Positions 54,528-64,000 of a stretch of DNA of 64,000 nucleotides are shown here, piece by piece (the first letter of the stretch is position 1; each line of letters begins with the position of its first letter). The translations under genes were made by a program, and so were the position numbers. The stretch is from Trueperella bialowiezensis. GTDB lineage: Bacteria; Actinomycetota; Actinomycetes; Actinomycetales; Actinomycetaceae. The stretch is taken from the NCBI RefSeq assembly GCF_900637955.1, contig NZ_LR134476.1, forward strand, positions 1,488,001-1,552,000, given 5' to 3'. The notes beneath the pieces are model-generated. The model searched no databases and was not told the DNA's origin. It saw only the letters and a program-made list of their open reading frames with translations.

Positions 54528-55198
54528 TGAACTACACCCCTGAAGTTGAGGCGCGGCTACGCGCGGATGCCGAGCAGGTGATTGCACGGTATCCGAACTC
54601 GCGCTCGGCCATCATGCCGCTGTTGCATTTGATCCAGTCTGAGGACGGCTTTTGTTCCCCGCGCGGTATCACGTTAGTGGCAGACATCCTTGGCCTGACC
54701 CGGGCCCAAGTCTCGGCCGTGGCTACGTTCTATTCGCAGTACCGGCGTCGTCCCAACGGTGAATACAACGTGGGCGTGTGCACGAACGCGCTGTGTGCCG
54801 TCATGGGCGGCGACATCATTTGGGACGAGCTCAGCGAGTACGTCGGGGTTGGCCACGATGAGACGACGGCGGACGGCAAGATCACGCTCGAACAGCTTGA
54901 GTGCAACGCCGGTTGCGATTACGCGCCGGTGATCATGGTGAACTGGGAGTTTTTCGATAACCAGACTCCGGCGTCGGCGAAGCAGATTGTGGACGACATT
55001 CGGGCCGGTAAAGATATTCATCCCACGCGCGGCCCGGACAAGGTGCACACGTTCAAGGAGATTTCGCGCGTGCTGGCCGGTTTCGAAGATGGTCACGTGG
55101 ACGAAGGCCCGGCGGGTGGCGAGGCCACGATGGCCGGCCTGCGGATTGCCCGCGAACAGGGCTGGACCGCACCGGTGAGCGAGGAGGAGCAGCAATGA
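54527..55198 (+). CDS. nuoE: NADH-quinone oxidoreductase subunit E
   Basis: The 223-residue subunit holds the [2Fe-2S] cluster N1a, whose four Cys are in VGVCTNALCAVMGG and ECNAGCDYAPVI. RYPNSRSAIMPLLHLIQSEDG is a typical N-terminal part. A C-terminal tail of about 50 residues extends beyond the thioredoxin-like fold. It overlaps nuoD by one base and nuoF by four. Confidence 0.96.
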   Translation: MNYTPEVEARLRADAEQVIARYPNSRSAIMPLLHLIQSEDGFCSPRGITLVADILGLTRAQVSAVATFYSQYRRRPNGEYNVGVCTNALCAVMGGDIIWDELSEYVGVGHDETTADGKITLEQLECNAGCDYAPVIMVNWEFFDNQTPASAKQIVDDIRAGKDIHPTRGPDKVHTFKEISRVLAGFEDGHVDEGPAGGEATMAGLRIAREQGWTAPVSEEEQQ

Positions 55199-56535
55199 GC
55201 GAGTTGACGGCGCCCGGGACGCTTGCGCCGGTGCTCAGCGACATGTGGGACAAGGAGCGTTCGTGGACGCTCGAATCCTATCGGGCTAATGGCGGCTACC
55301 AGGCCATTGAAAAAGCGTGGCAGATGGCCGGCGAGGACGGCGCGATTACCAACCTTGTCAAGGAATCTGGCCTGCGCGGGCGCGGGGGAGCGGGCTTTCC
55401 TACCGGGCTCAAATGGTCATTCTTACCTCCTGCCGACGGCGGGCCGCGCTACCTTGTGGTCAACGCCGACGAATCCGAGCCCGGCACGTGTAAAGATATT
55501 CCGCTCATGATGGCCAATCCGCACGTGCTTATCGAAGGCATGATGATCTGCATGCTCGCCATTGGCGGTCACCACGGGTTCATCTACCTGCGCGGCGAAG
55601 TGGTGCACGTGTACCGGCGGTTGCTGGCGGCCGTGCGCGAGGCACACGAAGCCGGGTTGCTGGGCCGCGGGCTCGGGCCGAATGGCGATTATGATCTGGA
55701 GATCACCGTGCACGCCGGTGCCGGCGCCTACATTTGCGGTGAGGAAACCGCGCTTCTTGATTCTCTTGAAGGCCGACGTGGCCAGCCTCGGCTCAAGCCC
55801 CCGTTCCCGGCTGTGGAGGGCTTGTATGCGCGGCCAACAGTGGTCAATAACGTCGAGTCGATCGCCTCGGTACCCGGGATTATTAATAACGGCCCGGACT
55901 GGTTTAAGAAAATGGGCGAGAACACCAAGAACTCGGCCGGTCACGGTATTTTCTCGCTATCGGGGCACGTCAAGCGGCCCGGTCAATACGAAGCGCCGTT
56001 TGGTATTACGATGCGCGAGCTGCTCGAGTTGGCTGGCGGTATTCGCGACGGGCACGAGCTGAAGTTTTACGCGGTGGGCGGCTCGTCCGCGCCGCTGTGC
56101 ACACCCGACCATCTGGACGTGCCGCTGGGTTACGAAGAAGTAGCCGAATCCGGGTCGATGCTTGCGACCAGGGCGATACAGGTGTTTGACGACACGGTGT
56201 CGGTGGTGCGGGTCGTCTCCCGGTGGAACGACTTCTACCAGCACGAATCGTGCGGCAAGTGCACGCCGTGCCGGGAGGGCACGTATTGGATGCGCCAGAT
56301 CCTGCACCGGTTTGAAGACGGCCGTGCACGCGAAGGCGATATTGAATTGCTTGATGAAATCGCGGGCAATATTGCGGGCAGGTCGTTCTGCGCGCTGGGT
56401 GATGCGGCAGCAACCCCGGTGCGTTCGGCGATTAGCCTGTTCCGCCACGAGTTCGAAGCGTGCATGGGCACGCCGGTTCGTGAGCAGTTCCCGATCGAAA
56501 AGTCCGCACTCTTTGCTGAGGTAGGTGTTCTATGA
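55195..56535 (+). CDS. nuoF: NADH-quinone oxidoreductase subunit F
   Basis: The 446-residue subunit binds FMN, NADH and cluster N3. The NADH/FMN region reads GLRGRGGAGFPTGLKWSF and GAGAYICGEETALLDSLEGRRGQPRLKPPFPA; the N3 ligands are in HESCGKCTPCREGT and GRSFCALGDAA. It overlaps nuoG by 4 nt. Confidence 0.97.
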   Translation: MSELTAPGTLAPVLSDMWDKERSWTLESYRANGGYQAIEKAWQMAGEDGAITNLVKESGLRGRGGAGFPTGLKWSFLPPADGGPRYLVVNADESEPGTCKDIPLMMANPHVLIEGMMICMLAIGGHHGFIYLRGEVVHVYRRLLAAVREAHEAGLLGRGLGPNGDYDLEITVHAGAGAYICGEETALLDSLEGRRGQPRLKPPFPAVEGLYARPTVVNNVESIASVPGIINNGPDWFKKMGENTKNSAGHGIFSLSGHVKRPGQYEAPFGITMRELLELAGGIRDGHELKFYAVGGSSAPLCTPDHLDVPLGYEEVAESGSMLATRAIQVFDDTVSVVRVVSRWNDFYQHESCGKCTPCREGTYWMRQILHRFEDGRAREGDIELLDEIAGNIAGRSFCALGDAAATPVRSAISLFRHEFEACMGTPVREQFPIEKSALFAEVGVL

Positions 56536-59087
56536 CCGTGCCAGACGAGCTCGTCACGCTCAAGATTGATGGCAAAGAGACCTCCGTTCCGAAAGGAACG
56601 CTGATCATCCGTGCCGCTGAGAAGATCGGCGTGCATATTCCGAGGTTCTGCGATCACCCGTTGCTGAAACCGGCGGCCGCGTGCCGCCAGTGCCTGGTTG
56701 AGGTGGCCTCCCCGAACCGGGAAGGCGTGGTGGCAAAGATGCCGAAACCGCAGCCGGCGTGTGCTGTGACGGTCTCGCCGAATATGGAGGTCTACACGCA
56801 GGAGACCTCCGCGGTGGCCGAAAAGGCCCAGCACGGGATCATGGAGTTTCTGCTCATTAACCATCCGATGGACTGCCCGGTGTGTGACAAGGGCGGCGAA
56901 TGCCCGCTGCAAAACCAGGCGATGACGGACGGGCGCACCGAATCCCGTTTCGTTGACATCAAGCGGACGTACCCGAAGCCGATCTCGGTCTCCCCGCAAA
57001 TCCTGCTGGATCGCGACCGCTGCATTCTGTGCCAGCGGTGTACCCGGTTCTCCGAGCAGATCGCCGGTGACCCGTTTATTCAGCTGCAGGGCCGCTCCGG
57101 CGGTTCACCGGGCATGGAGGTGCACGGCCTGCACGGTTCGCAGATCGGTAACTTTGACGCCTCGATCCTCGGCTTTACTGACCACGAGGGCAACGACGCA
57201 CAGATTGTTGATAATGAATATGCCGGGCCGGGAGGCTTCGCCGGTAGTCAGGTTGGTTTCGCCGCCGGTCCTGTTGAGCCGGGCGAAATGGACGTGACGG
57301 GCAAGCCGTTTGCGTCGTACTTCTCCGGTAACGTCATCCAGATTTGCCCGGTTGGCGCTCTGACGTCCGCGGCTTACCGCTTCCGCGCGCGGCCGTTTGA
57401 CTTGGTGTCCGTACCGTCCGTGACCGAGCACGATTCCTCTGGATCTGCGATTCGCGTGGATTACCGCCGCGGGCAGGTGGTACGCCGTTTGGCGCAAGAA
57501 GATCCGGATGTGAACGAAGCGTGGATCACCGATAAGGATCGTTTCGCCTTCCGTTGGCAGGCTGGTCCGGATCGGCTCAAGTACCCGCGTGTTGCAGATA
57601 TGCCCGACGGCCCGACGTCGTGGTTCGACGCGCTCGGCGCAGCGGCTGACGGGCTGCAAGCGGCCAAGGGCGTGGGAGTTATTACCGGCGGGCGCGTCAC
57701 GCTCGAAGACGCCTACGCCTACGCGAAGTTTGCCCGTATCGTGCTGGGTACGAACGATGTTGATTTCCGTACCCGCGCCGGATCGGACGAAGAAGATTCC
57801 TTCCTTGCTGCGCAGGTCGCGGCAACGGGGCTCGGGGTCACCTACAGCGATCTGGAGAAGGCCGGGCATGTGCTCACGGTGGGGCTGGAAGCCGAAGACG
57901 AAATCGGCAGCGTGTTCTTGCGGCTGCGCAAGGGCGTGCTCGCCAAGACCACCACGGTGTCAGTGATTTCTGCCTACAAGACACTCGGAACCGAAAAAAT
58001 GAATGCACGCTTCGTGCCGGCAACACCGGGCACGGAAGCGGAGGTGTTGAACGCGATGGCCGAAGGCGCCGAGGGCGTATTCGGCGAGGTCTTCGCAGAC
58101 CTGAACACCGACGGCGCGATCATCCTCATCGGTGAACGTACGGCAGCGACGCCGGGGGCTTTGACCGCGGCACGCAGGCTTGCCGAGCGCACGGGTGCAC
58201 GCATCGCGTGGATTCCGCGGCGTGCTGGCGACCGCGGCGCAATTGATGCCGGCGTGATGCCCAATCTGCTTCCCGGCGGGCGGCAGGTGGCCGATCCGCA
58301 AGCACGGATCGACACGGCAGCCGTGTGGGGCGTTGAGGCGCTACCATCCGAACCGGGGCGCTCGACCGAGCAGATCTTGGAAGCCGCCCGCACTGGTGAG
58401 ATCGACGCGATCATCCTGGGCGGCGTTGAACTTGCTGATCTTCCCGCAGGGGCAGATGAGGCGCTACGCAACGTGTTCGTCGTCCAACTTGAAGTGCGCG
58501 ATACGGAGACGACGGCGCTTGCCGACGTCGTCCTCCCGGTGGCGCCCACGGCCGAAAAGGGCGGAACGTTCGTCAACTGGGAAGGCCGCCTGCGTCCGTT
58601 CGGACAGTCGCTCGTCACCACGTCGCTGCCAGATCGGCGCGTGCTACATGATCTGGCCGAAGAAATGGGAGTTGACCTCGGGCTGGCAACGCTTGCGCAG
58701 GCCGTCGAAGAAATGGCCGAGCTGCGCAATTGGGACGGCGAGCGCGCCGTCGCACACGACGTCGAAGCCGCACCGGTACCCGCGGTTGGCCCCGGACAGG
58801 CCGTGCTCGCTTCCTGGAAGCAGATGCTGGACGCCGGAGCCCTCCTCAGCCACGAACCGCACCTGGCCAAGACAGCCCGCAAGCCAGTGGCCGTCATGTC
58901 GCCGAACACTGCGGCTGGGGCAACCACGGTCACCCTACGCGGCCCGAAGGGAACGCTCACACTCGACGCTGTGACTCAGGCGATGCCCGACGGCGTGGTG
59001 TGGGTACCGCAAAACTCGCCGGGGAGCCAGATCCACCTGATCGGGGCGAACGCTGGCGACGTCGTCGACTTGGAGGTAACGCAGTGA
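56532..59087 (+). CDS. nuoG: NADH-quinone oxidoreductase subunit G
   Basis: The 851-residue subunit has an N-terminal [2Fe-2S] ferredoxin domain (RFCDHPLLKPAAACRQCLVEV), a His-Cys cluster region (HPMDCPVCDKGGECPLQNQAM), further [4Fe-4S] ligands in DRDRCILCQRCTRFSEQIAGD and ICPVGALTSAAYRFRARPFDL, and a large molybdopterin-oxidoreductase-like domain that holds no molybdenum in complex I. It matches the long actinobacterial form. It overlaps nuoH by 4 nt. Confidence 0.96.
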   Translation: MTVPDELVTLKIDGKETSVPKGTLIIRAAEKIGVHIPRFCDHPLLKPAAACRQCLVEVASPNREGVVAKMPKPQPACAVTVSPNMEVYTQETSAVAEKAQHGIMEFLLINHPMDCPVCDKGGECPLQNQAMTDGRTESRFVDIKRTYPKPISVSPQILLDRDRCILCQRCTRFSEQIAGDPFIQLQGRSGGSPGMEVHGLHGSQIGNFDASILGFTDHEGNDAQIVDNEYAGPGGFAGSQVGFAAGPVEPGEMDVTGKPFASYFSGNVIQICPVGALTSAAYRFRARPFDLVSVPSVTEHDSSGSAIRVDYRRGQVVRRLAQEDPDVNEAWITDKDRFAFRWQAGPDRLKYPRVADMPDGPTSWFDALGAAADGLQAAKGVGVITGGRVTLEDAYAYAKFARIVLGTNDVDFRTRAGSDEEDSFLAAQVAATGLGVTYSDLEKAGHVLTVGLEAEDEIGSVFLRLRKGVLAKTTTVSVISAYKTLGTEKMNARFVPATPGTEAEVLNAMAEGAEGVFGEVFADLNTDGAIILIGERTAATPGALTAARRLAERTGARIAWIPRRAGDRGAIDAGVMPNLLPGGRQVADPQARIDTAAVWGVEALPSEPGRSTEQILEAARTGEIDAIILGGVELADLPAGADEALRNVFVVQLEVRDTETTALADVVLPVAPTAEKGGTFVNWEGRLRPFGQSLVTTSLPDRRVLHDLAEEMGVDLGLATLAQAVEEMAELRNWDGERAVAHDVEAAPVPAVGPGQAVLASWKQMLDAGALLSHEPHLAKTARKPVAVMSPNTAAGATTVTLRGPKGTLTLDAVTQAMPDGVVWVPQNSPGSQIHLIGANAGDVVDLEVTQ

Positions 59088-60397
59088 ACGTCTTCATGAG
59101 CGGCGGGGTAGCCGCGGACTTCAGCCAGGACACCTGGTGGATCTGGGTGATCAAAGCTGTTGCCATCATCTTCTTCCTTATCTTCTCCGTGATCTTCGCG
59201 CTGTGGTTCGAACGGCGCCTGCTCGCGAGAATGCAAAACCGTCTGGGGCCAAACACGGTCGGCCCGCTCGGGCTTGGCCAGTCCTTCCCGGACGCGCTCA
59301 AGCTCATGCTGAAAGAAGACTTCTGGCTGGCCGGCGCCGACCGGGTGATCTACGCGATCGCCCCGGTGATTTCGGCGCTCGCGGCGTTCACGGTCATGGC
59401 CGTCATCCCGGTCGGCCCGAACGTGTCCATGTTCGGGAATAACACGCCGATCCAACTGGCGGATTCGCCGGTGGCGATGCTGTTCGTGCTCGCCGTGGCC
59501 GCGCTAGGTGAATACGGCATGGTACTCGGCGGATGGTCGGCAAAGTCCACCTTCCCGCTGTATGGCTCGGTGCGCGCGGCCACGCAGATGATTTCTTACG
59601 AGCTGGCTCAAGGGCTGTCGCTCGTCACGGTGTTCGTGCTGGCGCAGACGATGTCCACGTCCGGCATCGTGGCCGCCCAGCAGCCGCTGTGGAACATCCT
59701 GCTGGCACTGCCCGCGTTCATGATTTTCTTCGTCACCATGTTCGGCGGCACCAACCGTCTGCCTTTCGACCTTCCCGAAGCAGAAGGCGAAATCGTAGCC
59801 GGCCCGCACCTGGAATACTCCTCGATGAAGTTCGGCTGGTACTACCTGGCTGAGTACATCAACATGCTCAACATGTCGATGCTCGCCACCACCCTGTTCC
59901 TTGGCGGATGGCGCTCGGGTCCGATCCTCACGTGGATCTTCGGCCTGTGGGGCGGGGATCCCAACCAGGGCTGGTTCCCCGTGCTCGTGTTCCTCGCCAA
60001 GACATGGTTCTTCATGGGCATCTTCGTGTGGGTGCGCGGCACGCTGCTACGTTTCCGCTACGACCAATTCATGCACCTGGGCTGGAAGGGTCTCATCCCG
60101 GCCGCCCTCGGATGGCTGGCGATTGTGCTCGTCGTGATCGGAGTCGACGCCGTCGTCGGAATTAACGTCCGCAACGTCATGGTCATCCTCTCCACCGGCT
60201 ACGCACTGATTTTGCTGATCTGGGCCTTCGGAGACGACACGGAAGAAAAGACGGAGCAGGAGATCATCGCCGAGCGGGAGAGCCAAGAGTTCGACGGTTT
60301 CGAGAACGGATACCCCGTTCCACCACTTCCGGGTCAGCACCTTCCGCCGTCGCCACGAGCGCGCACGACGGTCACCAAGGAGAGCGAGAATGTCTGA
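59084..60397 (+). CDS. nuoH: NADH-quinone oxidoreductase subunit H
   Basis: The 437-residue membrane subunit joins the peripheral and membrane arms. It has eight or nine TM helices with [35 protein letters not shown]-like [14 protein letters not shown], and [38 protein letters not shown] hydrophilic C-terminal tail of about 50 residues ([17 protein letters not shown]...) is added. GTG 59084 overlaps the nuoG stop; ATG 59096 (MSGG) is an alternative. Confidence 0.95.
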   Translation: MNVFMSGGVAADFSQDTWWIWVIKAVAIIFFLIFSVIFALWFERRLLARMQNRLGPNTVGPLGLGQSFPDALKLMLKEDFWLAGADRVIYAIAPVISALAAFTVMAVIPVGPNVSMFGNNTPIQLADSPVAMLFVLAVAALGEYGMVLGGWSAKSTFPLYGSVRAATQMISYELAQGLSLVTVFVLAQTMSTSGIVAAQQPLWNILLALPAFMIFFVTMFGGTNRLPFDLPEAEGEIVAGPHLEYSSMKFGWYYLAEYINMLNMSMLATTLFLGGWRSGPILTWIFGLWGGDPNQGWFPVLVFLAKTWFFMGIFVWVRGTLLRFRYDQFMHLGWKGLIPAALGWLAIVLVVIGVDAVVGINVRNVMVILSTGYALILLIWAFGDDTEEKTEQEIIAERESQEFDGFENGYPVPPLPGQHLPPSPRARTTVTKESENV

Positions 60398-61067
60398 TAA
60401 TACGCCACGTTTTGAACAGCCGGATCCGGCGCTCTACGGGCCAACAAAGAAAGGCCCCATCGCCCGGTTCCTCAATCCCGTCGCGGGCTTCGGAGTCACG
60501 TTTTCGACGATCTTCCGGCCCACCGTCACGGAAGAGTACCCGTACAAGAAGGTTCCTACCCGGCCGCGCTACCACGGTTTGCACAAGCTCAACCGGTACG
60601 CCGACGGCCTAGAAAAGTGCATCGGCTGCGAACTGTGCGCATGGGCGTGCCCGGCCGACGCGATCTACGTGGAAGCCGGCACGAACACCCCGCAGGCGCA
60701 GTTCTCGCCAGGTGAACGCTACGGCAAGGTCTACCAGATCAACTATCTGCGCTGTATCTTCTGCTCGTACTGCATCCAAGCCTGCCCAACCCGCGCGCTG
60801 ACGATGACGAACGACTACGAGATCACCGGCCCAACCCGGGAGGGCATGATCTACGACAAGGGCGAACTGCTGGTACCGCTGGCCGAGGGCATGCTCAACC
60901 CGCCACATCCGATGGCGGAGGGCACGACCGACGCCGACTACTACCGCGGCGCTGTCACCGGGCCAACCCAGGCGCAGATCGACTGGGTGGCAGAAAACCG
61001 CCCCGACGATCCTTCGCTGAAAACAGCACAGGCATCCGATAGGCAGGAGGCCGACGTAGCATGCTAG
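60390..61067 (+). CDS. nuoI: NADH-quinone oxidoreductase subunit I
   Basis: The 225-residue subunit carries two [4Fe-4S] clusters (N6a, N6b): [19 protein letters not shown] and [19 protein letters not shown]. It delivers electrons to NuoB. A C-terminal tail of about 60 residues follows. It overlaps both nuoH and nuoJ. Confidence 0.97.
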   Translation: MSDNTPRFEQPDPALYGPTKKGPIARFLNPVAGFGVTFSTIFRPTVTEEYPYKKVPTRPRYHGLHKLNRYADGLEKCIGCELCAWACPADAIYVEAGTNTPQAQFSPGERYGKVYQINYLRCIFCSYCIQACPTRALTMTNDYEITGPTREGMIYDKGELLVPLAEGMLNPPHPMAEGTTDADYYRGAVTGPTQAQIDWVAENRPDDPSLKTAQASDRQEADVAC

Positions 61068-61996
61068 AGATTTCTCTTGGCGAGATGATCATCTTCGGCG
61101 TCGTTGCCGTCATGATGGTCGCACTCGCACTGTACGGGCTACTGTTTGCACGCAAGGCCGTGCACTCCGTGGTCTGCGTCATTTTCATCATGGTGGGACT
61201 CGCAGTGTTGTACACCGCGCAGGAGGCCCCATTCCTCGGGGTGGCTCAAGTGGTGGTCTATACCGGGGCGATTCTCATGATGTTCCTCTTCGTGCTCATG
61301 CTTATTGGCGTGGATTCTGCTGACTCGACCCACGAAACGCTCAAGGGGCAGCGTGCCGTGGCCGTGCTCGGCGGGCTCGGCGTGGCGGCGATCCTTATCG
61401 GCGTGCTGCTGGGAGCCGCGCATCCGCCGGCCGTGGGCCTCGAGGCGGCGAACACGGAGGGCAACCCGGTGGGCGTGGCCAAGTCGATCTTCTCCAACCA
61501 CGTGCTCACCTTGCAGATCACCGGCACGCTGCTCATCGTGGCGGCGCTCGGCGCGATGACGCTCACCCACAAGGATCGCTTACGCCCGATCGTCACCCAA
61601 GAAGAGCGTGCACACCGCAAGATGCGCGACTTCATCACCAAGGGCACCCATGTGGGCCACAAGCCGAACCCGGGCGTGTACGCGGAGTCCAACTCCTCGG
61701 CCAATCCCGCGCTGACGGCCTACGGCCAGCCTGAGAAGGGCTCGGTGAACCGCGTGCTGCAGATCCGCGGGCAGGTGCGTACGGTTGGCGAAATTTCGCC
61801 GAAGACCGTGGAACGCATCGCAACCGGGGATGGTATTTCCGGGCCGAGCACCTACGGCAAGGTCGGCAGGTCGAAGCTCATGGGCATGCCCGGCGAGATC
61901 GCACCCGATCACGACGCGGCGCTCAAGCGTTTGGAACAGCTTGAATCCGGTAGCGGGCACACCGCCGAACTCGAAGCGCAGGAGGATGACCAATAA
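61061..61996 (+). CDS. nuoJ: NADH-quinone oxidoreductase subunit J with long C-terminal extension
   Basis: Residues 1 to about 180 form five TM helices with the conserved [37 protein letters not shown]. The remaining 130 residues are hydrophilic and basic/polar, so the protein (311 aa) is far longer than E. coli NuoJ (184 aa). Longer NuoJ tails are common in actinobacteria. It overlaps nuoK by one base. Confidence 0.94.
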   Translation: MLEISLGEMIIFGVVAVMMVALALYGLLFARKAVHSVVCVIFIMVGLAVLYTAQEAPFLGVAQVVVYTGAILMMFLFVLMLIGVDSADSTHETLKGQRAVAVLGGLGVAAILIGVLLGAAHPPAVGLEAANTEGNPVGVAKSIFSNHVLTLQITGTLLIVAALGAMTLTHKDRLRPIVTQEERAHRKMRDFITKGTHVGHKPNPGVYAESNSSANPALTAYGQPEKGSVNRVLQIRGQVRTVGEISPKTVERIATGDGISGPSTYGKVGRSKLMGMPGEIAPDHDAALKRLEQLESGSGHTAELEAQEDDQ

Positions 61997-62286
61997 TGCC
62001 TTATCTAGTCCTCGCTATCATCCTCTTTGTTATCGGTGGTGCAACAGTGCTCACCCGGCGCAACGGCGTGGTGGCCCTGCTCGGCGTCGAAATCATGCTT
62101 AACTCGTGCAACCTTGTGCTCATCACATTCTCCCGTATGTGGGGAAACCTCGAAGGGCAAGTGTTCGCATTCTTCGTCATGGTGGTAGCCGCCGCGGAAG
62201 TCGTGGTGGGCCTAGCCATTATCGTGTCCATCTTCCGAACCCGCAGGTCCGCCTCGCTTGACGGCGCGAACCTCATGAAGAATTAG
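61996..62286 (+). CDS. nuoK: NADH-quinone oxidoreductase subunit K
   Basis: The 96-residue subunit has three TM helices. [24 protein letters not shown] carries the conserved Glu of helix 2, and [21 protein letters not shown] the second Glu. It is part of the proton-translocating membrane arm. Confidence 0.95.
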   Translation: MPYLVLAIILFVIGGATVLTRRNGVVALLGVEIMLNSCNLVLITFSRMWGNLEGQVFAFFVMVVAAAEVVVGLAIIVSIFRTRRSASLDGANLMKN

Positions 62287-62299
62287 GCAGGTGTGAGAA

Positions 62300-64000
62300 T
62301 TGGTTGACATGATTTGGCTAACCGTCGCGATCCCGCTGGCGAGTTTCGCGATTCTCTTGCTCGCAGGCCGAGCAGCCGACGCGTGGGGGCACTGGCTGGC
62401 GATTGCCGCGTCGACGGCGTCGCTACTGGTTGGTGCCGGAGCCACGATTCAGCTGTTGGGTATGGACTCTGCCGCGCGCGTTATTGACAACACGTATTTC
62501 ACGCTTATTCCCGGCGAGTTTGCGGTGGACTTTGGCATGCGGGTTGATCCGCTGTCGATGACGTTCGTCATGCTCGTGACCTTCGTGGGCACGCTCATTC
62601 ACATCTACTCGGTGGCCTACATGGAGCACGATCCGGACCGGCGGCGTTTCTTCGCCTACCTCAACCTGTTCGTGGCGGCCATGTTGCTGCTCGTGCTCGG
62701 GAACTCCTACGTGGTGCTGTTCTTCGGTTGGGAAGGCGTCGGCTTGGCGTCCTACCTGCTCATCTCGTTCTGGAACCACGTTCCCGAATATGCGACGGCG
62801 GGCAAGAAGGCTTTCGTCATGAACCGCGTGGGCGATCTGGGCATGCTCGTAGCGATGATGGCGATGGTAGCCAACATCGGTTCGCTGAGTTTTGCCGACG
62901 TCGAAACCACAACGCTCAGTACCGGCGCGGCCACGTTCATTGGCCTGTTCCTGCTGCTGGCTGCCTGTGGTAAGTCGGCGCAGTTCCCGCTGCAAGCCTG
63001 GCTGGGCGACGCGATGGCCGGCCCGACCCCGGTGTCGGCGCTCATCCACGCGGCCACGATGGTGACCGCGGGCGTCTACCTCATGGTGCGCTCGGGTGCG
63101 ATCTACGCGGCGGCCCCGACGGCGGCACTCGTGGTGACCTTGATCGGCCTGATCACGCTCGTATTCGGTGCGATCGTGGGTGCGGCGAAAGACGACATGA
63201 AGAAGGTACTGGCCGCCTCCACGATGTCGCAGATCGGCTACATGATGCTGGCAGCCGGGCTCGGACCGGTAGGTGCAGGCTTCGCGATCTTCCACCTCGT
63301 CACGCACGGCTTCTTCAAGGCCAACATGTTCCTTGGTGCTGGTGCGGTCATGCACGCGATGGATGACGAGGTCTCCATCCGTGGCTTTGGCGGGCTGTCC
63401 AAGCACATGAAGATCACTTACTACACGTTCCTTGCTGGCTATCTGGCCATCATTGGTTTCCCATTCCTCTCGGGCTTCTACTCGAAGGACAAGATCATCG
63501 AAGCTGCCTTCACCGGCGAGGGCGTACAGCCCTGGATCTTCGGATCGGTCACGGTGGCAGTTGCCGCGCTCACGGCCTTCTACATGTCGCGCCTGTTCTT
63601 CGGGATCTTCCTTGGAAAGGAACGCTGGAGCTCCGAAGGCCCGGATGCGAAGCATCCGCACGATCCACCGGCACTCATGTGGGTTCCGATGGCGATCCTG
63701 GCCGTTGGTTCGCTCGGCCTTGGCGCCGTGCTCAACTATGGTGGATTCCTCACGTGGCTAGAGCCGTCGATCGGACACATGGCACACGAGGATCCGGTTC
63801 TGCCGATCCCGGTCATTACCGGCATAACGTTACTTGCCGTGGCTATCGGCGTCGGTATTGCATGGAAGATGTACGTGGCGAACCCGATGCCGAAGGCCGC
63901 CCCGGTGGGCTCTGGCCTGACCCGCGCGGCACGTAACGACCTGTTCCAAGACGACATCAACGAGTCGCTGTTCATGAGGCCCGGTATGGCTCTTGTTGCG
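62300..64000 (+). CDS. nuoL: NADH-quinone oxidoreductase subunit L, 3' end cut by window
   Basis: The frame is open to the window end, showing about 567 residues of an antiporter-like proton pump. Landmarks are FFGWEGVGLASYLLISFW, AFVMNRVGDLGMLVAM, GKSAQFPLQAWLGDAMAGPTPVSALIHAATMVTAGVYLMVR, DDMKKVLAASTMSQIGYMMLAAGLG and HGFFKANMFLGAGAVMHAMDDE. TTG 62300 is 6 nt after AGGTG; ATG 62309 is the other candidate. nuoM and nuoN would follow outside the window. Confidence 0.93.
   Translation, partial: MVDMIWLTVAIPLASFAILLLAGRAADAWGHWLAIAASTASLLVGAGATIQLLGMDSAARVIDNTYFTLIPGEFAVDFGMRVDPLSMTFVMLVTFVGTLIHIYSVAYMEHDPDRRRFFAYLNLFVAAMLLLVLGNSYVVLFFGWEGVGLASYLLISFWNHVPEYATAGKKAFVMNRVGDLGMLVAMMAMVANIGSLSFADVETTTLSTGAATFIGLFLLLAACGKSAQFPLQAWLGDAMAGPTPVSALIHAATMVTAGVYLMVRSGAIYAAAPTAALVVTLIGLITLVFGAIVGAAKDDMKKVLAASTMSQIGYMMLAAGLGPVGAGFAIFHLVTHGFFKANMFLGAGAVMHAMDDEVSIRGFGGLSKHMKITYYTFLAGYLAIIGFPFLSGFYSKDKIIEAAFTGEGVQPWIFGSVTVAVAALTAFYMSRLFFGIFLGKERWSSEGPDAKHPHDPPALMWVPMAILAVGSLGLGAVLNYGGFLTWLEPSIGHMAHEDPVLPIPVITGITLLAVAIGVGIAWKMYVANPMPKAAPVGSGLTRAARNDLFQDDINESLFMRPGMALVA

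Overview
The window is a dense, high-GC chromosomal segment of an actinobacterium. The evidence for this is the gene order dacB–DUF2342 metalloprotease–tilS–hpt–ftsH–folE–folP–folB/K–DUF3180 followed by DUF2520–panC–panD–lysS, a tiny bS22/AURKAIP1-type gene preceded by an excisionase-like HTH gene, a futalosine-independent menaquinone pathway with a MenJ-like reductase, and many apparently leaderless genes (a -10 hexamer 6-8 nt before ATG/GTG). A combination of glpABC, dihydroxyacetone kinase and complex I suggests a facultatively anaerobic member, perhaps of the Actinomycetaceae (Trueperella/Arcanobacterium-like). That family call is inference, not proof. I see no rRNA, tRNA, CRISPR array, prophage or insertion sequence.

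Layout. 1-11.0 kb (+ strand): cell-wall peptidase end, metalloprotease, tRNA-lysidine synthase, purine salvage, FtsH, the folate operon and two PH-domain membrane proteins. 11.0-15.1 kb (- strand): dhaK-dhaL-dhaM, a PEP-dependent dihydroxyacetone kinase whose DhaM carries EIIA, HPr and a full-length enzyme I; it interrupts an otherwise conserved + strand block. 15.2-20.1 kb (+): pantothenate genes, a HAD-like protein that has lost key catalytic residues, and lysS. 20.3-27.8 kb (-): glpK, a uridine-kinase-like gene, an SMP-30 protein and glpCBA. 28.0-29.6 kb (+): SorC-type regulator and an ArgA-type acetyltransferase. 29.6-36 kb: mutY, a basic membrane protein, radA and KtrAB-type potassium uptake. 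36.2-38.5 kb: HTH protein, bS22-like protein, MarR regulator and histidine phosphatase.

38.6-51.5 kb holds the menaquinone genes menA, menE, menB, menC, menD, menF, menG and a menJ-like reductase, interrupted by an HNH/DUF222 gene and an HtrA protease. From 51.6 kb to the window end runs the complex I operon nuoA-nuoL, with nuoL cut off. Together the genes describe glycerol or dihydroxyacetone entry (GlpK, DhaKLM), electron delivery to menaquinone (GlpABC, Nuo) and synthesis of that quinone.

The most notable points are: the series of leaderless promoters, including two divergent men gene pairs whose promoters overlap; a 76-bp near-perfect palindrome upstream of mutY; a HAD pseudo-phosphatase in the slot that holds coaX in mycobacteria; two palindromes between glpA and its likely regulator; a five-unit 17-bp minisatellite; and paired interleaved inverted repeats after lysS. 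I found no clear new defence or secretion system.
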